Positions 9,775-18,689 of a stretch of DNA of 64,000 bases are shown piece after piece. Every line of letters begins with the position of its first letter. The stretch's first letter is position 1. The translations under genes were made by a program, and so were the position numbers. Source of the DNA: Aliidiomarina soli (lineage in GTDB: Bacteria; Pseudomonadota; Gammaproteobacteria; Enterobacterales; Alteromonadaceae); NCBI RefSeq assembly GCF_003986975.1, contig NZ_PIPO01000003.1, positions 62,001 to 126,000 on the forward strand, in the 5' to 3' direction. The notes under the pieces are model-generated. The model was not told where the DNA came from. It did not search any database and worked only from the letters and a program-made list of their open reading frames with translations.

Positions 9775-11553
9775 GTGAGCGACTATAAAGCATCGTTACA
9801 GGATATGAATTTCGTACTGCACGAAGTATTTGGCGTAGCAGACGACTGGGCTGTTATGCCTGAATTGCAGGAGATGATGGACGCCGACACGGCAACTGCC
9901 ATTCTCGAAGAGGCCGCCAAGGTTACTGAAGGGCTGATAGCACCCAATGCACGCAATGCCGATGAACAGGGTGTCAGCTACCGTGATGCTACGGTAACCA
10001 CCCCGGACGGTTACAAAGAGGCGTTCAGGCAGTTGGCCGAAGGCGGCTGGGTTGGGGTAACGGCAAACCCTGAGCTGGGCGGTATGGGTCTGCCGAAAGT
10101 TATTTCAGCACAGTATGAAGAAATGATGTGTGCGGCGGATATTTCCTTTTCGCTTTATTCAGGGCTGACCGCAGGTGCCATTATCGCCCTCGATTCCCAT
10201 GCCAGTGACGAGATTAAGCAAACCTATATTCCGCGCATGGCGGCAGGTGAATGGACGGGAACCATGTGCCTGACCGAACCTCACGCCGGAACTGATTTGG
10301 GGATTATTCGGACCAAAGCGGAGCCTCAGGCTGATGGCAGTTTTGCCCTGAGTGGAACAAAGATCTTTATCACCGGTGGTGAGCACGACTTAACTGACAA
10401 CATCATTCACCTGGTGCTGGCTAAGTTGCCTGATGCACTGGCTGGTTCCAAAGGTATTTCACTCTTTATTGTGCCTAAGTTCCTGGTCAATGACGATGGT
10501 TCACTGGGCGAGCGCAATGCAGTCGCTGCGGGTTCCGTGGAACATAAAATGGGTATCCATGGTTCAGCAACCTGTGTGATGAACTTTGACGGCGCTAAAG
10601 GCTGGCTGGTCGGTGAACCAAACCGAGGTCTGGCTGCGATGTTTACGATGATGAACTACGAGCGGCTGGGTGTGGGTATTCAGGGACTGGGCGCAGCAGC
10701 GCGTTCCTACGGCACCGCACTCGACTATGCCAAAGACCGCCGTCAGGGCCGTGGCGCCAAGGCGACCCAGGACACCTCAGCCAGTGCTGATACCTTGCTG
10801 GTACATGGCGATATCCGCCGTATGCTATTGACAATGAAAGCTTTCATTGAAGGTGGCCGGGCGTTCTCAAGCTATGTCGGGCAACAGTTAGATCGGGCCA
10901 AATATGCGCCACATGTCGAAGAGCGTGAAGCAGCGGATAAACTGGTTGCGTTGCTGACCCCTGTGGCCAAAGCCTTTATGACGGATACCGGATTAGAAGC
11001 GACCATTCATGGTCAGCAGATCCTTGGTGGTCATGGGTATGTACGTGAATGGGGTCAGGAACAGTGGGTACGTGACTGCCGTATTGCACAAATTTACGAG
11101 GGTACGAACGGTATCCAGGCGCTTGATTTGCTGGGACGTAAAGTGGCAGGTTCACGCGGCGAGCTGCTGAAACCTTTGCTCGCGGATATCGAAAAGACCT
11201 TAAACGAGGCGGGCGACAACTGGAGCAAAGAAGCGGCGCAATTGCGCGCAGCGACCGAGGCTCTGGTGAGCGTTACTGAAGGTATTCTGAAACAGGTACC
11301 TACTGATGAAAACATCATCAATAGCCTGGCGGTGGAGTACTTGCAATTAGTCGGTTACGTGGCGTACGCCTATCTGTGGCTGCGCATGGCGCTAGTGGCG
11401 GAAGCGAGTGACAGCACCGATTCCTTCTATTCAGCCAAGGTTAAGACAGCACGTTTTTACTTTGCTAAGTTATTGCCTCGTATTGACGGTCTGGTGGGAG
11501 CACTGGAGTCTGGTTCAGAGAGCCTCTACCTGCATGACGAGGACGACTTTTAA
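9775..11553 (+). CDS. Acyl-CoA dehydrogenase with extended C-terminus
   Basis: FAD-dependent dehydrogenase acting on acyl-CoA thioesters. Architecture of 592 residues: a short N-terminal AcylCoA_DH_N segment (SDYKASLQDMNFVL), the three-part acyl-CoA dehydrogenase core (about 35-460, with CLTEPHAGTDLG and GTKIFITGGEHD) and the extra C-terminal domain typical of this subfamily. The likely catalytic Glu lies in IYEGTNGIQALDLLGRK. DmdC (3-methylmercaptopropionyl-CoA dehydrogenase) shares this architecture, so substrate cannot be told from sequence alone. The GTG at 9775 is chosen because AGGAGG ends 5 bases before it. It stands alone with its own terminator, and no other beta-oxidation gene is adjacent. 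Confidence 0.88.
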   Translation: MSDYKASLQDMNFVLHEVFGVADDWAVMPELQEMMDADTATAILEEAAKVTEGLIAPNARNADEQGVSYRDATVTTPDGYKEAFRQLAEGGWVGVTANPELGGMGLPKVISAQYEEMMCAADISFSLYSGLTAGAIIALDSHASDEIKQTYIPRMAAGEWTGTMCLTEPHAGTDLGIIRTKAEPQADGSFALSGTKIFITGGEHDLTDNIIHLVLAKLPDALAGSKGISLFIVPKFLVNDDGSLGERNAVAAGSVEHKMGIHGSATCVMNFDGAKGWLVGEPNRGLAAMFTMMNYERLGVGIQGLGAAARSYGTALDYAKDRRQGRGAKATQDTSASADTLLVHGDIRRMLLTMKAFIEGGRAFSSYVGQQLDRAKYAPHVEEREAADKLVALLTPVAKAFMTDTGLEATIHGQQILGGHGYVREWGQEQWVRDCRIAQIYEGTNGIQALDLLGRKVAGSRGELLKPLLADIEKTLNEAGDNWSKEAAQLRAATEALVSVTEGILKQVPTDENIINSLAVEYLQLVGYVAYAYLWLRMALVAEASDSTDSFYSAKVKTARFYFAKLLPRIDGLVGALESGSESLYLHDEDDF

Positions 11554-11578
11554 TCGTTAGCCGATTGCTATAAGACTG

Positions 11579-11620
11579 AAAAAAAGCCACTTCAGGGCAG
11601 AAACCTGAGGTGGCTTTTTT
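11579..11620. terminator. Bidirectional rho-independent terminator
   Basis: Arms gccacttcagg and cctgaggtggc (11 bp including one G-U pair, 7-base loop) are flanked by an A-run on the left and a T-run on the right. It therefore works as an intrinsic terminator for the acyl-CoA dehydrogenase gene and for the convergent phosphodiesterase gene. Confidence 0.88.
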
Positions 11621-11668
11621 AATTGCCTAGTTGGTGTTTGAGTCGACTAACCAGATTCAGTAAACCAA

Positions 11669-12424
11669 CTAAGGAAGTACCCGCCAGTGATGACAGTCCG
11701 GGTTGTGACGAATATCGTGACGGATCTGTTTGTCGTAGGCCGGTTTGAGATGGGTGATCCAGATTTTTTTCGGTTGTTCAGCCAGCCCATCCAGAGTTTC
11801 CAGTACCAGAGTAGGGGTCATGTGTTTTGACTGTCGTGCAATATCAAGCTTGTTGTCAGGAAAGGCACACTCGATCATCAGGGTATCAATGTGACCAAGC
11901 CGGTTAAGCTCGTCGATTAGTGTTTCGCTGACCGTGGTATCGGCACTGAAAACGAAATGGCTCTTGCTGTCTTTAATACTGAAGCCCACGGTGGGAACCG
12001 AATGTTCGACGAAGAACGGAGTGATTTCATACCCTTGAAGCTTAAAACTACGCCAGGGCTGAATCGCGACAAACTCAAGAATCGGGGCTTGCGGGGTCGG
12101 CAACTGAGTAAAGTCCGGCCAGACCTGATAATTGAAAACGCAGTCTTTCAGTATCTCAATGGTTTCCGGTAATGCGTGGACACGCACAGGCTTGTCAGTG
12201 TGGTCGAAAAGGTTGGCCAGAAAGCCGGGTAGATCACTGATATGGTCCATATGTGAATGGGTTAGCAGGACATCTTCAATTTTACGCTGCTCATCAAGCG
12301 TCAGTTTACTTAAGCCTGAGCCAGCGTCGATGAGTAAATGCTCGCCGAGGCGCAGACATGTGGTTCCCATATTGCGAACGTTTCCACTGACCCCACCACT
12401 GCAGCCAAGAATATCTATATCCAT
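11669..12424 (-). CDS. Metallo-beta-lactamase-fold phosphodiesterase, class II cAMP PDE-like
   Basis: Cytoplasmic hydrolase of 251 residues. The metal site is visible: THSHMDHISDLP (HxHxDH, about residues 75-86), a further His in FFVEHSVPTVGF (about 158-170), an Asp in FSADTTVSETLI (about 179) and a late His in WITHLKPAYD (about 228). The opening DIDILGCSGG with CLRLGEHLLIDAGSG and the overall layout resemble class II 3',5'-cyclic-nucleotide phosphodiesterases and RNase Z-like enzymes. Cyclic AMP is a reasonable but unproven substrate. No signal peptide. It is followed by the bidirectional terminator and preceded by a 117-base gap containing a strong inverted repeat. Confidence 0.78.
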   Translation of the reverse strand: MDIDILGCSGGVSGNVRNMGTTCLRLGEHLLIDAGSGLSKLTLDEQRKIEDVLLTHSHMDHISDLPGFLANLFDHTDKPVRVHALPETIEILKDCVFNYQVWPDFTQLPTPQAPILEFVAIQPWRSFKLQGYEITPFFVEHSVPTVGFSIKDSKSHFVFSADTTVSETLIDELNRLGHIDTLMIECAFPDNKLDIARQSKHMTPTLVLETLDGLAEQPKKIWITHLKPAYDKQIRHDIRHNPDCHHWRVLP

Positions 12425-12491
12425 ACTCAGTTTCCTTTATCGACTATCCAATTAATCTAGCTCGCTAGCCTAGACTCTGTAAAGGCGGATA

Positions 12492-12528
12492 AATTCAACA
12501 TTCAAGCGCGGGGCTTGAATGTTGAATT
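12492..12528. repeat. Perfect 16-bp inverted repeat
   Basis: The arms aattcaacattcaagc and gcttgaatgttgaatt match perfectly around a 5-base loop. The repeat lies 13 bases after the dsbG-like stop codon and 67 bases before the phosphodiesterase start, both on the minus strand. It may end dsbG transcription, but only a short T stretch follows it in that direction, so an operator or mRNA-stability role for the downstream gene is also possible. Confidence 0.7.
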
Positions 12529-12541
12529 GGTCTGACCAAAT

Positions 12542-13315
12542 TTAGCGCTGATGGAGCATGGCTTCGATAGCCTGTTCGTTCGGTGCACCCTGTACCATCT
12601 GAACCACACCATTTTGATCTTTAAAGAAGGTGGCTGGTGTTGAGCTCAGGTTCAGGCTGCGCAGGAGTGAGTGGTTCTGCTGCAAAATCGGGTTACCTTG
12701 ACGAAGGGCACTGCCTTGCATCAGGATCCCGCCATCATCAAAAGTCGTCATATGCTCGCTGAGTGCTGCAGCAGGGTCGTCTGAACCCAGAATAGTTGCC
12801 GCAATAGAGGGGCTCGCTTCGCGAATGATGCCTACCATAATATGGCGTAACTGAACCTGACCAGACTCTATATAGGGCTTCATGCTTTCATGCATCTGCC
12901 GACAGTAGGGGCAGAATGGGTCGGTAAAGGTATACAGGGTATGCTCCGCATCGTCACTGCCTTCCTGTATCCAGTTTGCCTGCTCTAACTCGACCCAGGC
13001 GTCAGCGTAACGAGGCTCTTCAATCAAGCGGCGTATATGAGCCGCACCCATGTCGCGACCGTCACTGTCTATCCAGGTGCCAACGAAGGCATTCTGACCG
13101 TCAGCGGTGGCGTAAATAGCCAGACCCTGGCCCTGAAATTCACCGACATAGCCGGTCATCCCATCTGGTCCTTCGAAGCTGCCTTTGATCTCGACACCCT
13201 GATTAGCGACGTTCTGTACCGGCGGAGGCAGCTCGTCACTGGCATTTGCACCACAGGCACTTAGTAGCAGGCTGGCAGCCAGTGTTAGTATAATTCGGGG
13301 ATGGTTTACAGCCAT
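12542..13315 (-). CDS. DsbG/DsbC-like thiol:disulfide interchange lipoprotein
   Basis: Periplasmic thioredoxin-fold protein likely to isomerise or reduce disulfides in exported proteins. The 257-residue precursor has a lipoprotein signal (hydrophobic run then LLSAC, lipidated Cys at 21), an N-terminal dimerisation-type region (about 30-105), then the thioredoxin domain with FTDPFCPYCRQM; the redox pair is Cys135-Cys138. The later STPATFF contains the cis-Pro loop. CPYC is the form seen in DsbG, whereas DsbC usually has CGYC. The membrane anchor is unusual, because the classical DsbG/DsbC are soluble. It is transcribed alone, away from dsbD or dsbA. Confidence 0.82.
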   Translation of the reverse strand: MAVNHPRIILTLAASLLLSACGANASDELPPPVQNVANQGVEIKGSFEGPDGMTGYVGEFQGQGLAIYATADGQNAFVGTWIDSDGRDMGAAHIRRLIEEPRYADAWVELEQANWIQEGSDDAEHTLYTFTDPFCPYCRQMHESMKPYIESGQVQLRHIMVGIIREASPSIAATILGSDDPAAALSEHMTTFDDGGILMQGSALRQGNPILQQNHSLLRSLNLSSTPATFFKDQNGVVQMVQGAPNEQAIEAMLHQR

Positions 13316-13376
13316 TTAGGGCTCCTTTGCTGATATATCATAGGTTGAAGTTAAGTACTTTAGTCACTGGCTTTAC

Positions 13377-14573
13377 TCAGGCGAGCGTGTTGAGCAACTC
13401 TCGGGTGCGCAAGTTTTGTTCGTTATAGATACTCAACACGCGCGGGTTTACTTTGCCGCCATGGCCGTGAGCAGCGTGCTCGACATTAATAACCATACTC
13501 ACCAGGCCACCTAACACGCCACGCTGTTTAAGTGCGGCTTGTTGGATTTCGTCGCTGACCGTCAGTTGACCGATAAACGCCTCTTTGTCGACGCCGATCA
13601 AAATATCCACCCCAGACAACAGGGCAGCAAGAAATGCCTGTTCGGCTTTGCCTTGTAAGGCCTGGTTATTACGTGCAAGTTCCGCACAGGCCATGGCACG
13701 AGTCAGCACATGATGAACTGAGGCGGTTGAACCGCCTTCGAGGGAGGCAATCAACACCACCCAACGCTTCAGCTGTTCTAAACCAATACGCATCAATGCT
13801 TGTTGTAATGACGATATTTCCGACTGACCGCGGTAAAACGGACTATTGGCAATTTTCAATAACTTCAGCGACATGGTTGGTTCACGTGAAACGGCTTCAG
13901 TAAGCTTCTGGATATCGACTTCTGCACTGTAAAGCAGTTGAATGATTTGACCCAGATTGACCCCCGCCGGGTTAATTTTCTGGCCGGTTATCGTGATCGG
14001 ACGGCTCAAAAAGTAGCCCTGAAAATAATCAAACCCTAACCTTTTGTAGTGCTCTAATTGGGCGTGCGTTTCTACCCGTTCAGCCAGCCATTTCATCGGC
14101 TTATTACTGAGTGCATTGCGGATTTTCTGCAATTGCTCTGGCGAAGTCTGCTCGATATCAATCTTGACCACGTCGCAATATTTAAACAGCGGCTGCCAGG
14201 CCGGAGAAAGCTCGAAATCATCCAGCGCAAAGCGGAATCCTTTTTTATGCCATCGGGCGATGGCTTCAATCAGTTCCGGGGTGGGCTCGATACGCTCGAC
14301 CAGCTCAACGATGACGCGAGAAGGCTCCAATGGTAAAAACGCATCAGACAGCACAAAGTCTTTCGATACGTTAATATACAGCGGGTGATTAAAGCCTTCA
14401 AACTGCTCAGTGATGCCGGTGCACAACTGAAAAATAAGTTCACTGGTGGCGTACTCTTCGCCAACATCGAGTACGCTTAGTCCGTTGTCATTGCGATACA
14501 ACAGTTCACCGCCAACAATGTCCAACTGACGGTCATAAATAGGCTGGTATGCGAGTAAGGTTGAATTGTCCAT
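13377..14573 (-). CDS. Degenerate EAL plus HDOD domain signalling protein
   Basis: Cytoplasmic regulatory protein of 398 residues, YuxH/CdgJ-like. An N-terminal EAL-type domain (about 1-190) keeps the fold (LLAYQPIYDRQLDIVGGELLYR region, FALDDFE, DVVKIDI, ERVET, QGYFLSRP), but the catalytic EAL motif reads GEL, so c-di-GMP hydrolysis is doubtful. An HDOD domain follows (about 195-390: EPTMSLKLLKIANSPFYRG, then SLQQALMRIGLEQLKRW). Family members act in motility and c-di-GMP signalling, apparently by binding. The ATG at 14573 is preferred over a GTG 12 codons upstream because the EAL domain begins there, though its binding site is poor. It is divergent from prfC. Confidence 0.85.
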   Translation of the reverse strand: MDNSTLLAYQPIYDRQLDIVGGELLYRNDNGLSVLDVGEEYATSELIFQLCTGITEQFEGFNHPLYINVSKDFVLSDAFLPLEPSRVIVELVERIEPTPELIEAIARWHKKGFRFALDDFELSPAWQPLFKYCDVVKIDIEQTSPEQLQKIRNALSNKPMKWLAERVETHAQLEHYKRLGFDYFQGYFLSRPITITGQKINPAGVNLGQIIQLLYSAEVDIQKLTEAVSREPTMSLKLLKIANSPFYRGQSEISSLQQALMRIGLEQLKRWVVLIASLEGGSTASVHHVLTRAMACAELARNNQALQGKAEQAFLAALLSGVDILIGVDKEAFIGQLTVSDEIQQAALKQRGVLGGLVSMVINVEHAAHGHGGKVNPRVLSIYNEQNLRTRELLNTLA

Positions 14574-14797
14574 AATACGAGTTCGCCACTGCCTCCGCTT
14601 TATTAGCACACTACATTACGTGATTCTAACGTGCTAGCCATTGTATAGATAGCGCCGTCACTTGAGTGGGATACGTTTATTTGTCCGTTTATGGATTGCA
14701 GGGATTCAATATTCAGGCCCCGCGCTCGTTTCATGAAGCGGCGGGATGGTGTAGAATTCGTGCCCATAATTGGGTAACTAGTAAATAGAGTGAGTGC

Positions 14798-16393
14798 ATG
14801 TCTGAGTTGGCGAAGGAAGTGGCTGCTGAAGTAGCTAAACGGCGTACTTTTGCGATTATTTCGCACCCTGATGCGGGTAAAACCACGATCACCGAAAAAG
14901 TACTTTTGCATGGTCAGAAGCTGCAAAAGGCGGGTACCGTTAAAGGTAAAAAATCGGGACAACACGCCAAGTCAGACTGGATGGAGATGGAAAAGGAACG
15001 GGGCATCTCAGTGACCACCTCGGTGATGCAGTTTCCGTATCATGACGAACTGGTCAACTTATTAGACACGCCGGGCCACGAAGATTTCTCTGAAGATACT
15101 TACCGTACACTCACTGCGGTCGATTCCTGCCTGATGGTAATTGATAGTGCTAAAGGTGTAGAGACCAGAACCATCAAACTGATGGACGTTACACGCCTGC
15201 GCGACACGCCGATTCTGACCTTTATGAACAAGGTGGATCGGGATACACGCGACCCGTTTGAACTGCTTGATGAAGTAGAAAATGTTCTAAAAATCATGTG
15301 TGCGCCGATTACCTGGCCAATCGGTTCAGGGAAAAACTTTAAAGGCGTTTACCACCTGATTCGCGACGAAACCATTTTCTATAAGAGCGGCCAGGGTCAT
15401 CGTATTCAGGAAGTCGATATCATTAAAGGGCTGGATAATCCTGAGCTGGATAAGCGCATTGGAGTGTGGGCAGACGAATTGCGTGAACAGATTGACCTGG
15501 TTCGTGGTGCTTCGAATGAGTTCGATCAGGAAATGTTCATGGCCGGTGAGCTCACCCCGGTGTTTTTCGGCACCGCGTTGGGCAACTTTGGTGTTGACCA
15601 TATGCTGGATGGCCTGGTTGAATGGGCGCCGACCCCGCTGGGCCGGGAAACGGATAAAGCACAGACTGTGTCTGCTGACTCACCCGATTTTTCCGGCTTC
15701 GTGTTTAAAATTCAGGCCAATATGGATCCGAAACACCGTGACCGCGTTGCGTTCATGCGCATTGTCTCGGGCAAATACGAAAAGGGCATGAAAATGAAGC
15801 ACGTACGTCTTGGCAAAGATGTACGTATTGCGGATGCGCTGACCTTTCTCGCTGGTGACCGTGCCCATGTGGACGAAGCTTTCCCCGGTGACATTATAGG
15901 TTTGCATAACCACGGCACGATCCAGATTGGCGATACTTTCACGGCAGGTGATGACTTTAAGTTTGCTGGCATTCCGAACTTCGCGCCGGAACTTTTCCGT
16001 CGTATCCGGTTAAAAGATCCGCTTAAACAGAAGCAGCTACTGAAAGGGCTGGTGCAGTTATCAGAGGAAGGCGCGGTGCAGGTGTTCCGTCCGTTAATCA
16101 GCAACGACTTAATTGTTGGCGCGGTCGGGGTTCTGCAATTTGATGTGGTCGTTCACCGTCTTAAATCTGAATACAACGTGGATGCCATTTACGAGAATAT
16201 TCAGGTAGCGACCGCACGCTGGGTGTACTCCAGTGATTCGAAGAAGCTTGATGAGTTCCGCCGTAAAGCCGAGCACAACCTGGCGCTGGATGGGGGCGAC
16301 AATCTGACCTATATAGCACCCACCATGGCCAACCTGAGCTTAACTCAGGAACGCTATCCGGATATTGAATTTGAGCATACGCGCGAGCACTGA
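14798..16393 (+). CDS. prfC: Peptide chain release factor 3
   Basis: Translational GTPase that recycles RF1/RF2 from ribosomes after peptide release. At 531 residues it is the expected length. G-domain motifs: [11 protein letters not shown] near 22-32, the switch region with [27 protein letters not shown] near 89-102 and NKVDRDTRD near 144. Domain II and the RF3-specific C-terminal part ([31 protein letters not shown]) follow. A gagtga-type site lies before the ATG. Monocistronic and convergent with serB. Confidence 0.97.
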   Translation: MSELAKEVAAEVAKRRTFAIISHPDAGKTTITEKVLLHGQKLQKAGTVKGKKSGQHAKSDWMEMEKERGISVTTSVMQFPYHDELVNLLDTPGHEDFSEDTYRTLTAVDSCLMVIDSAKGVETRTIKLMDVTRLRDTPILTFMNKVDRDTRDPFELLDEVENVLKIMCAPITWPIGSGKNFKGVYHLIRDETIFYKSGQGHRIQEVDIIKGLDNPELDKRIGVWADELREQIDLVRGASNEFDQEMFMAGELTPVFFGTALGNFGVDHMLDGLVEWAPTPLGRETDKAQTVSADSPDFSGFVFKIQANMDPKHRDRVAFMRIVSGKYEKGMKMKHVRLGKDVRIADALTFLAGDRAHVDEAFPGDIIGLHNHGTIQIGDTFTAGDDFKFAGIPNFAPELFRRIRLKDPLKQKQLLKGLVQLSEEGAVQVFRPLISNDLIVGAVGVLQFDVVVHRLKSEYNVDAIYENIQVATARWVYSSDSKKLDEFRRKAEHNLALDGGDNLTYIAPTMANLSLTQERYPDIEFEHTREH

Positions 16394-16432
16394 TCTGCTA
16401 CGCGCGATATATTCTCAGAGTGCTAGTTCAGG

Positions 16433-17110
16433 CTAACGTAAAAGGGTGAGAATGCGCGATAGATCTTTCTCGTCGAGGCAATAGTCGGCAATGTCGCGCA
16501 GTATTGGTTTGGCCATAAACGCGATACCAAAACCGGCGGCCTGTAACATGGGCAGGTCGTTCGCGCCGTCGCCGACCGCAAGCACCTGAGAACGCGGTAA
16601 GCCATATTGATTCGTCAACTGCACCAGAGTGTCAGCTTTTACCTCGGCATCGACAATACGGCCACCGAGCGTACCTGTGAGGCAGTCGTTGTCATCAATC
16701 TCAAGGTAGTTGCTGACCACCACATCAAAATTAAAGCGTCGCGCCAGTTCATCCGCAAACCAGGTAAAGCCACCGGACACCAGCACCGTGCGCCAGCGTC
16801 GTTCACGTAAGGTATTTAATAACTCCGCCACTCCCGGCATCACCGGCAGCTCGTCGCGAATGCTGTCGAGGACTTCAAGGTGGACTCCTTTAAGCGCGGC
16901 TACGCGTTCAGTTAAACTTGCCACAAAATCAATTTCACCGCGCATCGCGCGTTCCGTTATAGCCGCTACCTTTTCACCACAGCCTGCTGCTGCCGCGATG
17001 GCATCAATGCATTCCATGTCAATTAAGGTGGAGTCCATATCGAACACAGCCATGCCGCGTTCGGCCAATATGGGGGCTGGCCGGGGGCGGCCTGCTGCTT
17101 GAGTACTCAC
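16433..17110 (-). CDS. serB: Phosphoserine phosphatase
   Basis: HAD-superfamily phosphatase that removes phosphate from O-phosphoserine in the last step of serine synthesis. Motif I FDMDSTLIDME is present with the nucleophile and general acid Asp24 and Asp26. Motif II is in VLVSGGFTW, the Lys in EVKADTL and motif III in AVGDGANDLPML. At 225 residues it lacks most of the N-terminal ACT-like extension of the 322-residue E. coli enzyme, which is common. Neighbours smp, the TatD-type gene and radA reproduce the enterobacterial serB locus, but with serB and radA facing away from smp. Confidence 0.95.
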   Translation of the reverse strand: MSTQAAGRPRPAPILAERGMAVFDMDSTLIDMECIDAIAAAAGCGEKVAAITERAMRGEIDFVASLTERVAALKGVHLEVLDSIRDELPVMPGVAELLNTLRERRWRTVLVSGGFTWFADELARRFNFDVVVSNYLEIDDNDCLTGTLGGRIVDAEVKADTLVQLTNQYGLPRSQVLAVGDGANDLPMLQAAGFGIAFMAKPILRDIADYCLDEKDLSRILTLLR

Positions 17111-17284
17111 GACGAATCCTTATTTTTGTTGTGTCTTGGTTCTCAGGGAACGGTCGCTTTATTAAAGCGCTAAGTACCAATTTTAGCAAAGAATAACGAC
17201 GCTAAATGAACTACTTACGGGGTGGCGGGGTAAACCAGCTATCAATCTGTCAAAAGCTAGCGTGTCGGCACGCTTTATTATAGT

Positions 17285-17899
17285 ATGACCAGCATGAAAG
17301 AGACCTTGATTGATTGGACCAAGCACTGGTTTGTGACCGGTGAACATCTATATCGACGCATTCTGCAGCTGCTGGTCGCCTTAGCGCTTATCCTTTGGAT
17401 TGCGCTAACCTGGTTTGGAGCTGAGCAACGCGGCGAGGATGTGCGCATCCTGCATACCGAACAATTGGCGCGAGTGATTCTTGCTCAGGCTTCGCATGAA
17501 GCCCGGGTCTGGATTTCAGACGACAATGTGGATGCGCTGCAGGGGTTGGCTGAACATTTGCGGCGTCAGGAGGCTATTCTTGAAGTTTCGATCCAGGATG
17601 CGCAGGGTCAATCATTGATCCGGGCGGGCCATGACCTGCCCGTGCAGACTTTTCTCAACAGCCTGCCAGCCCCAATGTGGGCGGTGCCAATGGTGCAACC
17701 AATTGAAGAAGAAGGCGATGCAATCGGCTTTATGCGCATTACCTTTGACTACAATCGGATCATGTCTGATTCACGCATTTATCAGCGCGACTATCAGCAA
17801 AAGACCGGCTTCATGCTTTTCCTCGCTGTGGTTGCCGGTATGCTGTTTGCCGCTGCACTGCTAAAACGACGTCCCCGCCGGGTTCCGCCTGTAGAGTAG
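17285..17899 (+). CDS. smp: Smp/YtjB family membrane protein
   Basis: Membrane protein of 204 residues with one N-terminal transmembrane helix (about 22-44), a periplasmic PAS-like region of about 120 residues and a second helix near 173-193 ending in basic residues (KRRPRR). In E. coli, smp (ytjB) lies beside serB, and homologues (AhpA in Salmonella) modulate virulence-related traits; the biochemical role is not known. Identification rests on topology, length and position divergent from serB. The gene is 4 bases from the following TatD-type gene, so they form an operon. Confidence 0.82.
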   Translation: MTSMKETLIDWTKHWFVTGEHLYRRILQLLVALALILWIALTWFGAEQRGEDVRILHTEQLARVILAQASHEARVWISDDNVDALQGLAEHLRRQEAILEVSIQDAQGQSLIRAGHDLPVQTFLNSLPAPMWAVPMVQPIEEEGDAIGFMRITFDYNRIMSDSRIYQRDYQQKTGFMLFLAVVAGMLFAAALLKRRPRRVPPVE

Positions 17900-17903
17900 T
17901 CCT

Positions 17904-18668
17904 ATGGCTGCACTAATAGACACTCATTGCCATTTAAATTTCACTGAATTTGATGATGACCGCGCGGAGATGCTGATGCGCGCGCATCAGGTCGGGGTGA
18001 CGCATTTGGTGGTGCCCGGCGTTAGCAAAGCAAGCTGGGCTCAGCAACGCAATTTCGCCAGACACTATCAGAACTGGCACAACGCTTTCGGTTTGCACCC
18101 TTACTTTATTGCCGAGCACCAGCACTCAGACCTTGAGCAGCTTAGCATTGAGCTTGGCAAAGGGGGCGCGGTGGCTGTCGGTGAGATAGGTTTGGATGCC
18201 ACCTGTGAGGCAATGGATAAACAACGGCAGTTATTGCAGGCGCAATTGCAAATAGCCGTGGATTTTGACTTGCCAGTTATTTTGCATCACCGCAAAACTC
18301 TCGATGAAATTTTAAAAATGGTACGTGACAGCGGCCTTACCCGAGGGGTGGTACACGCATTCAGTGGCAGCCAGCAACAGGCTGAGGCGTGGGTTGAGCA
18401 GGGCTTCTCGCTTGGGGTCGGCGGCGTTATTACCTATACCCGCGCTCGCAAGACCCGTGCGGCTATCGGTGCGTTGCCATTACATGCTTTACTGCTGGAA
18501 ACGGACAGTCCGGATATGCCGACCTGTGGCAAACAAGGGCAGCGCAACGAACCGTCTTATATCACCCGGGTATTTGATGCATTGTGCAGCCTTCGTTCGG
18601 AATCCCCTGAGGTTGTACGCGAGGCGCTATGGCAGAATTCACGCCGGCTGTTTAACCTCAATTGCTAA
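17904..18668 (+). CDS. yjjV: TatD family metal-dependent hydrolase, YjjV type
   Basis: Amidohydrolase-fold metal-dependent nuclease of 254 residues. Metal ligands appear in ALIDTHCHLNFTEFDDDR (HxH near residue 9), GEIGLDATC (Glu near 94), the VILHHRK motif (about 130) and HAFSGSQQQAEAW (about 152), with the late LLLETDSPDMP (Asp near 205). This set is the TatD family pattern. The nearest character is YjjV, which in E. coli also lies near this locus; TatD and YcfH would be alternatives. It overlaps functionally with DNA-repair neighbour radA, which converges on it. Confidence 0.88.
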   Translation: MAALIDTHCHLNFTEFDDDRAEMLMRAHQVGVTHLVVPGVSKASWAQQRNFARHYQNWHNAFGLHPYFIAEHQHSDLEQLSIELGKGGAVAVGEIGLDATCEAMDKQRQLLQAQLQIAVDFDLPVILHHRKTLDEILKMVRDSGLTRGVVHAFSGSQQQAEAWVEQGFSLGVGGVITYTRARKTRAAIGALPLHALLLETDSPDMPTCGKQGQRNEPSYITRVFDALCSLRSESPEVVREALWQNSRRLFNLNC

Positions 18669-18689
18669 AGGTCTGCCCTCAGCGCTGAG

